This document shows positions 9,968-16,838 of a stretch of 64,000 nt of DNA, one piece after another. Position 1 is the first letter of the stretch; each line of letters starts with the position of its first letter. Origin of the DNA: Lachnospiraceae bacterium (lineage in GTDB: Bacteria; Bacillota; Clostridia; Lachnospirales; Lachnospiraceae); the NCBI GenBank assembly GCA_023663945.1, contig JAMPGL010000009.1, forward strand, positions 1 to 64,000, written 5' to 3'. The notes below the pieces were generated by a model, which did no database searches, was not told the DNA's origin, and saw only the letters and a program-made list of their open reading frames with translations. Made by a program: the position numbers and the translations under genes.

Positions 9968-10303
9968 AAATATTAAAAAATAATATTCTTAAAAGCATAA
10001 TTCAATAAATTTATTTTATTTTTTGGAGAGGCGAACAAAGGTAAAGTATAAAGGATATCAAAAAATATATAGAATCAATAATCTTAGCTAAATGTTTTTA
10101 AAATAAACATAGGAGAGAGGGACTGATTATGTAAAAGAAAAAATGTAGGGATCTCAAATTTCAGCAAAGAAGAATTGGAACAGTTCCTTGCATGGAAAAA
10201 ATAACGAATAATATAGTTTGTAAGTTATTCTTTATAGATAAGGAATTGTTTGACGTACAGAGATATACGACAAATAATTTTTTGTGTCATTACCTTGACA
10301 CAA
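9968..10303. other. Junction region with gene debris
   Basis: A non-coding AT-rich stretch between the DUF2971 gene and the deacetylase fragment. At 10148-10204 one frame reads SNFSKEELEQFLAWKK followed by a stop, which looks like the C-terminal tail of a lost gene. The stretch ends with CTTGACACAAGCA (10294-10306), immediately where deacetylase homology begins. The same 13-mer occurs at 12058-12070 at the edge of another deacetylase fragment, so this is a probable recombination junction. Confidence 0.5.
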
Positions 10304-10759
10304 GCAGGACACGACTTGGGAAATCACAGTGAAAACCACAAAAATATGAGCCAGTTGTCGGATGATGAAAAGAAAGACGAACTGATGCAGGTACATGAGA
10401 AAGTGAGAGAACTGACCGGTTATGAGATGTTCTTGTTCCGGCCGCCTTATGGGGATTATGATAATGCGGTGGTGAATGTGGCGAAAGACTGCGGATATTA
10501 TACAATTCAATGGGATGTGGATTCTTTGGACTGGAAAGATTACGGAGTGGACTCCATCATTAAGACTGTGACGGAGCATCAGCACCTAGGAAACGGTTCC
10601 ATTATTCTTTGCCACAATGGCGCCAAATATACGGCGCAGGCGCTGGATATGCTGATTGCCAAGCTGAAAAACGAGGGCTACACCTTTGTGCCGATTTCCG
10701 AGCTGATTTATAAGGATAAATATCATATGAACCACGAGGGACGGCAGATTAAAAATTAA
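10304..10759 (+). pseudogene. Polysaccharide deacetylase, 5'-truncated
   Basis: The C-terminal part of a NodB-type polysaccharide deacetylase, a family that removes acetyl groups from peptidoglycan or other sugars outside the cell. GHDLGNHSENHKN carries motif 2 (HSxxH), FRPPYGDYD is motif 3, and ILCHNG near the end is motif 5. The N-terminal half, with motif 1 (TFDDGP) and the signal peptide, is missing. Homology begins abruptly at 10304, after DNA that encodes an unrelated peptide in the same frame. The open frame could technically start at 10250, but that product would lack a catalytic aspartate. Its last 30 codons and terminator are duplicated at 12070, and an internal part is found in diverged form at 13378. 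It looks like a host gene broken by integration of the upstream AT-rich segment. Confidence 0.8.
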
Positions 10760-10878
10760 ATCTGGACAATGTAAAACATTGAAAATCCGCAGCTTCTGAT
10801 AAAATGAAGGCGCGGATTTTTCATTGAGGCGTATTGCTATCCGTCTTTTTACAAACAATTCTGTAACAGGCGTAATCA
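10669..10878 (+). repeat. 210-bp direct repeat, copy 1 (deacetylase tail plus terminator)
   Basis: It covers the last about 30 codons of the deacetylase, its terminator hairpin and about 60 bp beyond. Copy 2 lies at 12070-12278 and is about 96% identical by eye, with one single-base indel. Weaker similarity continues to a TATAAT at 10917 (12318 in copy 2), just upstream of each cassette. Confidence 0.9.
10782..10821 (+). terminator. Terminator after the deacetylase fragment
   Basis: aaaatccgc (10782-10790) pairs with gcggatttt (10812-10820), ending in a T run. It is duplicated at 12183-12220. Confidence 0.75.
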
Positions 10879-10944
10879 TAGGGAAATAAAAGATGGATGA
10901 TAAGTCAGGAACATGATATAATATCAAAAAAGGTGGTGAACAAA

Positions 10945-11061
10945 ATGCCGGATAATCTTTCTGTTTTATTGGCAGAGTACCGAAAAGCCATTGTGAAGCT
11001 ATTGGGAAATTGTTTAAGTAAGATGATTATGTATGGAATGGAAATAAGTCATTTGAGGTAA
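10945..11061 (+). pseudogene. Remnant of a MNT-type nucleotidyltransferase
   Basis: A 38-codon ORF with a good ribosome binding site (aggtgg) and a TATAAT at 10917-10922. The peptide runs MPDNLSVLLAEYRKAI, then LGNCLSKMIMYG. This matches the N-terminus of small MNT/NTP-transferase proteins of toxin-antitoxin type, where the expected continuation is YGSYARGD. Here the sequence breaks after YG and ends early, so the GS..D catalytic motif is lost. It is probably a decayed toxin-antitoxin gene. The call rests on a short match. Confidence 0.5.
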
Positions 11062-11116
11062 TTTTAGTAACAAATTTGCCTATTTATAGAAAAAACAAAA
11101 AGGGGATCATATAAGA

Positions 11117-11404
11117 ATGAATGATACTAGATATTTCAAAGAACTACATGATAATGAAGAAATAGACTTCATGGAGGCGGAGAATAGATATAGAAATGCA
11201 AATTATTTAATGACAAATACCAGGTCAAAAGATGGAACTATTTATGGAATAGTTCGCGCAATTTCTACAGATCCAACCACTTTAAGTATGCTAATAGCAT
11301 TAGAAGATGAATTTCAGGCAAAGAATATACCAACATTAATTGGCGGTGAATATTCCAATTCACAGTTCGATGATCTTGAGATGTTAAAGTTTGAAAGGAT
11401 TTAG
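11117..11404 (+). CDS. Small hypothetical protein paired with a retropepsin-like gene
   Basis: A 95-aa acidic protein with no signal peptide or membrane segment and no motif I can name. It begins MNDTRYFKELHDNEEIDF and contains IYGIVRAISTDPTTLSMLIALEDEF. It is immediately followed by a retropepsin-like protease gene whose ribosome binding site lies inside this gene's last codons, so the two are translationally linked. A second pair of small ORF plus protease lies at 12541-13265, which suggests that the arrangement is a functional unit. The function is unknown. It could be a partner, a substrate or an inhibitor of the protease. Confidence 0.7.
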   Translation: MNDTRYFKELHDNEEIDFMEAENRYRNANYLMTNTRSKDGTIYGIVRAISTDPTTLSMLIALEDEFQAKNIPTLIGGEYSNSQFDDLEMLKFERI

Positions 11405-11405
11405 C

Positions 11406-11978
11406 ATGGATAAAGCAACAGTCAGGATACCAGATGGCAGAAAATTCAAATTAGCATGCGAAATTCAAGCCCAAATACCTAAAAAGTTAAAATATGGGTT
11501 TGAAAGGACAGATGTAAAAAGACACAAAATATTTAAGTATGATACGGGAGCACAATTTACTTGTTTACCAGCAAAAGACCTTGGCATAGACATTAGCGAA
11601 GAAGATTTTATTTCTTATAATAAGGGTGGCTTAGCCGTAAAGGGAACAGGTATAGATAAGAGCACCCAAATAACGTATTATCTTATACAGGTAGATAATT
11701 TTATTGTTGCAGACATTGAACTTGGAAGCGTTCCAATATATATAACATTTGATTTGAGAGCAACAAAAAGATTATTAGGCATGGATATAATAAGGCTCTT
11801 AAACGTGGAAATTAATTTTGATAAAAATGAAGCAATATTTCATACAACAGAAAAATTCCGAAATTTTAAAAAGAGAAAACTCAGGCTTGAAATTAGAGAT
11901 ATGTTTGAAATAGGAATTTACAGTAAAAATGATTTTGAAAATGATATTGACTGGCAAAGCATGTTAGAAGAAAAATAA
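11406..11978 (+). CDS. Retropepsin-like aspartic protease
   Basis: A 190-aa protein with the aspartyl protease signature YDTGAQFTCLP (D46 as catalytic residue) and the closing pattern RLLGMDIIRLLNVEINFD found near the end of retropepsin folds. Only one DTG motif is present, so an active enzyme would need to dimerise, as retroviral proteases do. There is no signal peptide, so it is probably cytoplasmic. The ATG at 11406 was chosen over an upstream TTG because gaaagga sits 6 nt before it. It forms a two-gene unit with the 95-aa ORF just upstream. Its C-terminal 35 residues are basic, then acidic, and are not part of the protease core. The substrate is unknown. Confidence 0.7.
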   Translation: MDKATVRIPDGRKFKLACEIQAQIPKKLKYGFERTDVKRHKIFKYDTGAQFTCLPAKDLGIDISEEDFISYNKGGLAVKGTGIDKSTQITYYLIQVDNFIVADIELGSVPIYITFDLRATKRLLGMDIIRLLNVEINFDKNEAIFHTTEKFRNFKKRKLRLEIRDMFEIGIYSKNDFENDIDWQSMLEEK

Positions 11979-12057
11979 AAAATATAGTTGAGAATACCCC
12001 TGTCAGGTGTCCTTTTTAGTTTTAAAATCCAATAAAATACTAAATTTTTATGCAGGA

Positions 12058-12160
12058 CTTGACACAAGCAAACGAGGGCTACACCTTTGTGCCGATTTCC
12101 GAGCTGATTCATAAGGATAAATATCATATGAACCACGAGGGACGGCAGATTAAAAATTAA
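12058..12160 (+). pseudogene. Polysaccharide deacetylase 3' tail, second copy
   Basis: Only the last about 30 codons (GYTFVPISEL to the stop at 12158-12160) are present. They are preceded directly by CTTGACACAAGCA (12058-12070), the same 13-mer that precedes the truncated copy at 10304. It is clearly a scar and not a gene. Confidence 0.85.
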
Positions 12161-12278
12161 ATCCGGGAAATGTAAAACATTGAAAATCCGCAGCTTCTGA
12201 TAAAACGAAGGGCGGATTTTTCATTGAGGCGTATTGTTATCCGTCTTTTTACAAACAATTCTGTAACAGGCGTAATCA
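12070..12278 (+). repeat. Direct repeat copy 2 (deacetylase tail plus terminator)
   Basis: About 96% identical to 10669-10878. It separates the first retropepsin cassette from the second. The region 11979-12361 holds this repeat and a TATAAT (12318-12323), and no other gene. Confidence 0.9.
12183..12221 (+). terminator. Terminator, second copy
   Basis: aaaatccgc (12183-12191) pairs with gcggatttt (12212-12220), followed by t. It is a copy of the hairpin at 10782. Confidence 0.7.
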
Positions 12279-12361
12279 GCAATAAAAACGATGGATATTA
12301 AGTAGAATTAGTGGTATTATAATATTGCAAGCATCATTTTGATAGTGAAAAGAGCAGTCTT

Positions 12362-12523
12362 ATGAAGTTAGAGGAAAGAAGTAGACCAGATATGATGGAA
12401 TCTGACAGCAGACTTTTTGAAGAGCTGGATAAAGGAATAAATTCCATGGAGAATGGCTGCACGATGTCATGTGATAAAGCTATGCAGATGATACGGGAGA
12501 AATTAAAGGAGTATGCAATATAG
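12362..12523 (+). CDS. Small antitoxin-like protein
   Basis: A 53-aa ORF too short for most gene callers. The peptide begins MKLEERSRPDMM and continues ELDKGINSMENG, then SCDKAMQMIREKL. The second half resembles the common tail of small type II antitoxins, where a variable linker precedes a hinge and a short helix ending in IREKL/IRERL. No toxin gene follows; the next gene, 17 nt downstream, is the small partner of a retropepsin-like protease. It could be an orphan antitoxin left after cassette decay. Confidence is modest because of its length. Confidence 0.45.
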   Translation: MKLEERSRPDMMESDSRLFEELDKGINSMENGCTMSCDKAMQMIREKLKEYAI

Positions 12524-12540
12524 TACAAAGAGGTGAAACT

Positions 12541-12777
12541 ATGGCAGAGCGGTTGACCAGAAAACAAATGGCAGAAAAATATCCAAATACTTGGCTGGGA
12601 ATAAACAACGTTGAATATAAAAATAACGATGGTATTTCTATGTTATCAGCTGATGTAGTTTACACTGATAAAACAGATTATGAATTACTTAAAATGCAAA
12701 TAGCTGGTACAGATGGAATAATTGCATGGTACACGAATGAAAATGCTTTGCCATTAGGTGTAGCGGGGGTATTATAA
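12541..12777 (+). CDS. Small hypothetical protein paired with a second retropepsin-like gene
   Basis: A 78-aa protein starting MAERLTRKQMAEKYPNTWLG, with a later VVYTDKTDYELLKMQIAG. The KYPNTWLGI segment resembles small proteins that often sit directly upstream of clostridial aspartyl protease-like genes (recollection, unverified). Its stop codon overlaps the protease ATG by one base, so the two are translationally coupled. It does not look similar in sequence to the 95-aa partner at 11117, although the position is equivalent. The start follows agaggtg. Confidence 0.7.
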   Translation: MAERLTRKQMAEKYPNTWLGINNVEYKNNDGISMLSADVVYTDKTDYELLKMQIAGTDGIIAWYTNENALPLGVAGVL

Positions 12778-13265
12778 TGCAAATAACAATACAATTAGAT
12801 GATGAAGCAAGACGCCCAATAGCAAAAATAGATTGGTTTCATGGCTGTCGCGCTTTGATAGATACTGGCGCACTTTTTCCAATCTGGAGTATAAATGAAG
12901 ATATACTTATAGAAGAGCTGGGCGCTGTACTCATCAAAAAGAATGTAACATTTGGCGGCTTTGGCGGTGAAGCACAAGGTAATTTGTATAAAGTCAATTT
13001 TGAATTAAATGGTATGCGCTACATAGATATGCCGATCGTGGCAAGTAAACTGATCAATGCAGGCTGGCATATGATTTTGTCAGCGACAATGTTTGATGGT
13101 ATGATATACGAAATTGACACAGTAAATAAAAAGTTAAACATAGATACAAAAGATAACCAATCTGTGCGGATATTAAGACTGTCAGATGACAATAATAACA
13201 TGTCAGTATATTTGGCAGGCACATTTAAAACGCAAGAAGAATATTACAATAACAAAAATTTATAG
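12777..13265 (+). CDS. Retropepsin-like aspartic protease, second module
   Basis: A 162-aa protein with the signature ALIDTGALFPIW (D29 catalytic) and a flap-like glycine-rich FGGFGGEAQG. The C-terminal half contains MILSATMFDGMIYEIDTVN, corresponding to the L-G-x-D-x-L region of retropepsins but with S/T in place of the usual Gly. One DTG motif per chain implies dimerisation if active. There is no secretion signal. It overlaps the 78-aa gene by one base. It is a diverged counterpart of the protease at 11406, and the two modules are separated by a deacetylase-tail repeat. Confidence 0.65.
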   Translation: MQITIQLDDEARRPIAKIDWFHGCRALIDTGALFPIWSINEDILIEELGAVLIKKNVTFGGFGGEAQGNLYKVNFELNGMRYIDMPIVASKLINAGWHMILSATMFDGMIYEIDTVNKKLNIDTKDNQSVRILRLSDDNNNMSVYLAGTFKTQEEYYNNKNL

Positions 13266-13377
13266 AAAAACGAAATAATGCAATATAAATTACCGTTGCA
13301 CTTCACTTTTTTCTGATACATCTCCATAACAAAAATTAAAGAAAGAAATCCGTTCACTATTTATCTTTACAAATGTA

Positions 13378-13510
13378 TCTGGTGATGATTCTCTGGATTG
13401 GAAGGGCGGCGGAGTGGATTCCATTATCAAGACGGTGACGGAACATAAGCACCTTGGAAATGGTTCCATCATTCTTTGCCGCAATGGTGCCAAATATATG
13501 GCGCAGGCGC
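13378..13510 (+). pseudogene. Internal fragment of a polysaccharide deacetylase
   Basis: It reads DSLDWKGGGVDSIIKTVTEH and LGNGSIILCRNGAKYMAQAL, matching an inner part of the fragment at 10304 but diverged. The catalytic motif-5 His is replaced by Arg (LCRNG for LCHNG). It is truncated at both ends. This third piece shows that the locus has been hit repeatedly. The rest of 13266-13543 shows no gene. Confidence 0.75.
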
Positions 13511-13543
13511 TGGCAGAAGGAACAATGTAAGGTTGTTCCTTCC

Positions 13544-13921
13544 TTATCTGCGTACCCCTTCCTCTGTAAAGGTTCTTTTCAAGGCTCTTTCCGTTGGGAA
13601 AATAGCTGACACCAGAATCAAGCATTGTATCGTGCAGAGAACTGCTGCAAGGATTCCAATCGTGTTCTTTGTACCATGGTAAAAAGGAATGTGAATAGCA
13701 AATGACGGTATCAACATAATCCAGCCAAGCTTCCACCATAAACGCCCGCAATAATCCTGCGCAAACTTCCAAGTGTCTATATTTTTCATGGAACGTGTCG
13801 TTCGATAGCCAATTACTCCATTAATTTTTTTGGGAGCATGTTTCCACATCATATTGCCAGCGGCAATCATAAGTATTGGAATAAGTAAATCACAAACAAA
13901 TAAGAACCACCAAAACCACAT
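13544..13921 (-). CDS. SdpI-like membrane protein
   Basis: A 125-aa membrane protein. The pattern APKKINGVIGYRTTRSMKN and DTWKFAQDYCGRLWWKLGW is the signature of the SdpI family, whose founding member protects Bacillus subtilis from the SdpC toxin. Three hydrophobic segments are visible (about 3-22, 60-80, 90-108). I chose the ATG at 13921 (MWFWWFLF), which has ggagagg just upstream, over a TTG further out. No sdpABC toxin genes or sdpR repressor lie nearby, so the partner and role are open. It is read opposite to its neighbours. Confidence 0.7.
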   Translation of the reverse strand: MWFWWFLFVCDLLIPILMIAAGNMMWKHAPKKINGVIGYRTTRSMKNIDTWKFAQDYCGRLWWKLGWIMLIPSFAIHIPFYHGTKNTIGILAAVLCTIQCLILVSAIFPTERALKRTFTEEGVRR

Positions 13922-14168
13922 ATTTTCCTCTCCATTCAAAAGGCAATATAAATTCTATAAATCATTATAGTCCGCATTGGGAAAAGACGCAATATCAGAA
14001 TGATAAGGTTAAGGCTCCGGCAAAAGCTTTGACAATTACTTGACACAGATGCAAAAGGGGATAAAAATTAGGCCAATATTGCTTTGCGAAAAGAGAGATA
14101 TATGTTATCTTTAATGAGGAGAACATAAAAACCAAAGAAGAATTTATAAGGTAATTGTAGGAGGAAGA

Positions 14169-15563
14169 ATGGTCAAAACAGGAATAAAAGAGGTTATCAG
14201 CAGGCATCCGGCAAACATCGTCAAAGCGTTTTTGGGAAAGATTATAGGCGTCATTTACAAAAATGTGGATCTTGAACTTGCTCTAGGCGATTGGGAGCTG
14301 CGTCAAATGATAGAGGAGGAGGCTGGAAAAAAGCTGAATTTTGATGTTCAAGAAATGTTTGACGCTGATACGCTGAGCTTATACCAGAGAATGAAAGTTT
14401 ATGTGGAGGAAGACAGGAAGCTCCCCAAGAAAAAGGAAGCAATTGAACTGATAGAGGAAGTGTTTGAAAATGATGTGATGTTTGAAATCATTGCGTTCAT
14501 TGATATGGAACCGGATGGGGAGGCTTTTATGGATAATCTGGGGTGCGTGGAGAAGTATCGTGAATTATGTTCGGATCGAGCGTTTTGCGCAAGAAGGGAT
14601 TATCTGCTGGGGATCAGGGAATACTATGAGGCGGCGGCAAATCTTTATGGCGTGATTCATATGCAGGAATTTGCAGAGCTTGTTGAGGAGTATGAAAAGA
14701 AAGAGTGGGGAAAAAAGCAGTTTCAAAAGGAAAGTGGAACGTATGCTAAAAGCGTGCTGTTTACGCCGGATTACTTTTCCAGTTTTGTATTGGGTATGAC
14801 AGTGGAAAGCTGCCTGACAGATGTCCCGATTTCGGTGGATGGGTTTCTGCTTCATTACAGCTTTACAAATCAGTGCGAAAAAGAAGGCCGACTGTTAGCA
14901 GAATACCTTGAAAAGCGGAACATCGAAGAGAAGATGGATTTGGAAAAAGCACTGGACGACTTTGCAAGGAAGGAAGGCGATACCGAGTTTAGAAAGCTGT
15001 ACCGGCTGACGGAAGAGAAACCCAGGTATCTGCCCGGCAGGGAGCAGTTCCTTAAATATGCCGATGAGGATTACATGGAACCCTTACCGGCAGTGAGAAA
15101 TTTTAAGATATTCTTGAAAAAAACATATAAAGAAGATTTGGATAGATTGAGCCTGGAAATGGAAGAAGATGAGGATGCCGATAGTTTCCTTGAAGATATT
15201 ATTACAGATATTCGGCTTATGATGAATGGAAATACGGCAGGAAATTGTCTGAGTACGAATACCGATTTTGTGCAGGATGTGTTTGAGGAGCTTGGTTGTT
15301 TTTCTATAGATAGTGAAAATCTGGATGAATTGAACGAGATTCTTTCTTACATAATGGAAATCAAAAACTCTGAGAGAATTTGGAGCAATAAAGGATATTC
15401 CCCGAACGAAATGAGGAGGATTTTGTCATGGGAGAGAGGAACGGCTCCTGTGTATGAAAGCAGTGTGCAGATGCAGCGAAAGGTATATCCCAATGACCCT
15501 TGCCCCTGTGGTTCCGGGCGAAAATTTAAAAAGTGCTGCGGGAAAAATAAACAGTCATTTTAG
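14169..15563 (+). CDS. SEC-C motif protein of unknown function
   Basis: A 464-aa soluble protein ending in a SEC-C zinc-binding motif, DPCPCGSGRKFKKCCG, as found at the end of SecA and in many unrelated proteins. The rest (1-440) is acidic and helical with no motif I recognise. Residues 1-60 begin MVKTGIKEVISRHPANIVKA. There is no signal peptide or membrane segment. The start is supported by aggagg 5 nt before the ATG. A possible promoter is TTGACA at 14040-14045. It stands alone between an SdpI-like gene on the other strand and a secreted-protein gene with its own promoter. SEC-C proteins of this size are common in Clostridia and uncharacterised as far as I know. Confidence 0.7.
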   Translation: MVKTGIKEVISRHPANIVKAFLGKIIGVIYKNVDLELALGDWELRQMIEEEAGKKLNFDVQEMFDADTLSLYQRMKVYVEEDRKLPKKKEAIELIEEVFENDVMFEIIAFIDMEPDGEAFMDNLGCVEKYRELCSDRAFCARRDYLLGIREYYEAAANLYGVIHMQEFAELVEEYEKKEWGKKQFQKESGTYAKSVLFTPDYFSSFVLGMTVESCLTDVPISVDGFLLHYSFTNQCEKEGRLLAEYLEKRNIEEKMDLEKALDDFARKEGDTEFRKLYRLTEEKPRYLPGREQFLKYADEDYMEPLPAVRNFKIFLKKTYKEDLDRLSLEMEEDEDADSFLEDIITDIRLMMNGNTAGNCLSTNTDFVQDVFEELGCFSIDSENLDELNEILSYIMEIKNSERIWSNKGYSPNEMRRILSWERGTAPVYESSVQMQRKVYPNDPCPCGSGRKFKKCCGKNKQSF

Positions 15564-15586
15564 GCTGAAAACTCTGCCGGTAACAG

Positions 15587-15616
15587 TTGACAGGGCAAGC
15601 CGGGACTGGGTATAAT
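15587..15616 (+). promoter_or_regulatory. Consensus sigma-A promoter
   Basis: TTGACA (15587-15592) and TATAAT (15611-15616) with an 18-bp spacer. It lies 43 bases before the ATG of the secreted repeat protein at 15659. Confidence 0.85.
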
Positions 15617-15658
15617 TTAAAAAGGTAAATGAAAAGCAAGTGAATGAAAGGAGAAGCT

Positions 15659-16642
15659 ATGAAACTCAAAAAAGTAATTGCAATGGGAGCTGCGGTAGCT
15701 GTATTTACAGGTTCCGCCCTCAGCGTATCCGCCGCGGAAAAGCTTTCCGGTGATGAGATAAATGCACTGAAGGAGAGCGGAAAGGTGGAGCTTATTCTGG
15801 ATGTGGAGGCTTACAAAGCAGCCTACAGTGATTTGGAAAAGGCTTTTGGAGATAATGTGGATGCCTATATTCAGCATTACCTCACAATCGGTGTTTATGA
15901 GGGCAGAAACAAAGGAGTCTTATTTGATCCTTTGGCGTATGCGGAAACCTATGGAGATATCATGAACGCCTTTGGGACGGATATTTCTGCAATCGTTAAC
16001 CATTATGTGACATACGGCGTGAATGAAAACCGCACGGCGGGAACAGCCAATGGTTATGCAGATCTTGCCACCGCAGAGAAACATGGTGCAGCCGTTTCCA
16101 GAAGCAGTATTGCAAACAGTTATGCAAGCAATGTTGTAAACAATATTATAAGCGCCGGCAGTGGAAATGCGGCTGAGACTTATGCATACGGCGCTTCGGA
16201 AGCCGCTGCGGAAAGCAGTTATTCCAATGCATTGACCAGCGGCGGAAGCACCAGCGCAAACAGCAGTAACGCGGGAAGCGCGGCAGGCAGCGCACCGGTA
16301 AGCAATGCATCGGCAGGCAGCGCACCGGTAAGCAATGCGCCGACTGGCAGTGCACCGGTAAGCAATGCGCCAGCTGGCAGTACACCGGTAAGCAGCAACA
16401 GCGCGGTGACCCCGCCAAGCTATCATCATACAACATCTATTTATGACGATGATGAGAAAACATTAATCCGTGTTGAATATTATGATGATAATAACAAGCT
16501 GTTCCAATATTCAGAGGTAACTGATTATGACAGCGATACCAATTCCTATAAGGAGACCATATACAACGCATCAGATAATGAACTGGATCGTACAGATACT
16601 TATAATAATGGTTCTCTTTCCTCTTCTGAAAAGCCGGAATGA
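15659..16642 (+). CDS. Secreted repeat-rich protein
   Basis: A 327-aa exported protein. The signal peptide is MKLKKVIAMGAAVAVFTG, with likely cleavage after VSAA. The ATG at 15659 has ggaga directly upstream and is preferred over the one at 15644. Two tandem about 40-residue units follow (about 45-125): VEAYKAAYSDLEKAFG...HYLTIGVYEGR, then LAYAETYGDIMNAFG...HYVTYGVNENR. This HY..xG..E.R pattern is common in clostridial surface proteins. A Ser/Ala/Asn-rich linker contains four 10-residue repeats of the GSAPVSNAPA type, encoded by 30-bp repeats. The C-terminal 65 residues are Asp/Tyr-rich. No LPXTG or membrane anchor was seen. It is probably a wall-associated or released protein; the ligand is unknown. 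Confidence 0.75.
   Translation: MKLKKVIAMGAAVAVFTGSALSVSAAEKLSGDEINALKESGKVELILDVEAYKAAYSDLEKAFGDNVDAYIQHYLTIGVYEGRNKGVLFDPLAYAETYGDIMNAFGTDISAIVNHYVTYGVNENRTAGTANGYADLATAEKHGAAVSRSSIANSYASNVVNNIISAGSGNAAETYAYGASEAAAESSYSNALTSGGSTSANSSNAGSAAGSAPVSNASAGSAPVSNAPTGSAPVSNAPAGSTPVSSNSAVTPPSYHHTTSIYDDDEKTLIRVEYYDDNNKLFQYSEVTDYDSDTNSYKETIYNASDNELDRTDTYNNGSLSSSEKPE
16286..16396 (+). repeat. 30-bp tandem repeats inside the secreted protein gene
   Basis: Units start at 16286, 16316, 16346 and 16376 and encode GSAPVSNAxx. They are in frame, so copy number changes would only alter linker length. Confidence 0.85.
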
Positions 16643-16654
16643 TTCTTTTATGAG

Positions 16655-16691
16655 CAGGTTTTCCAAGACTAAATTAGTCATGGAAAACCTG
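16655..16691 (+). terminator. Terminator-like hairpin
   Basis: caggttttcca (16655-16665) pairs exactly with tggaaaacctg (16681-16691). Only a weak T-rich tail follows. Confidence 0.6.
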
Positions 16692-16714
16692 TTACATTTT
16701 ATATTACTAAGAAA

Positions 16715-16744
16715 TTGACACCTCCATATATCCGATGATAAAAT
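16715..16744 (+). promoter_or_regulatory. Probable carB promoter
   Basis: TTGACA (16715-16720) and TAAAAT (16739-16744) with an 18-bp spacer. They stand about 95 bases before the carB ATG and directly before the 9-bp repeat array. Confidence 0.55.
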
Positions 16745-16757
16745 GTTGAACAGTGAA

Positions 16758-16802
16758 GTTAACGCAGTTAACTCTGTTGACTCTGTTAACGCTGTTGGCG
16801 CA
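16758..16802 (+). repeat. Five 9-bp tandem repeats in the carB leader
   Basis: The units are GTTAACGCA, GTTAACTCT, GTTGACTCT, GTTAACGCT and GTTGGCGCA, back to back between the promoter and the carB start. They could be a regulator site or simply slippage-generated; no known operator was recognised. Confidence 0.7.
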
Positions 16803-16838
16803 GAGGCAGTAAGTTTTAGGTAAGAATGGAGGAAGTTT

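Noticed and set aside
10250-10759. Deacetylase fragment as an intact 169-aa gene
   Set aside because: The first 18 residues are unrelated to the family and the domain lacks motif 1 and a signal peptide, so it is better treated as a broken gene.
13476-13682. 68-codon plus-strand frame
   Set aside because: It spans the deacetylase fragment end and the antisense of the SdpI-like gene; no start signal or family pattern.
16743-16823. Short leader ORF reading MLNSEVNAVNSVDSVNAV in front of carB
   Set aside because: Its ATG overlaps the predicted -10 element and it has no ribosome binding site; the peptide simply reflects the 9-bp repeats.
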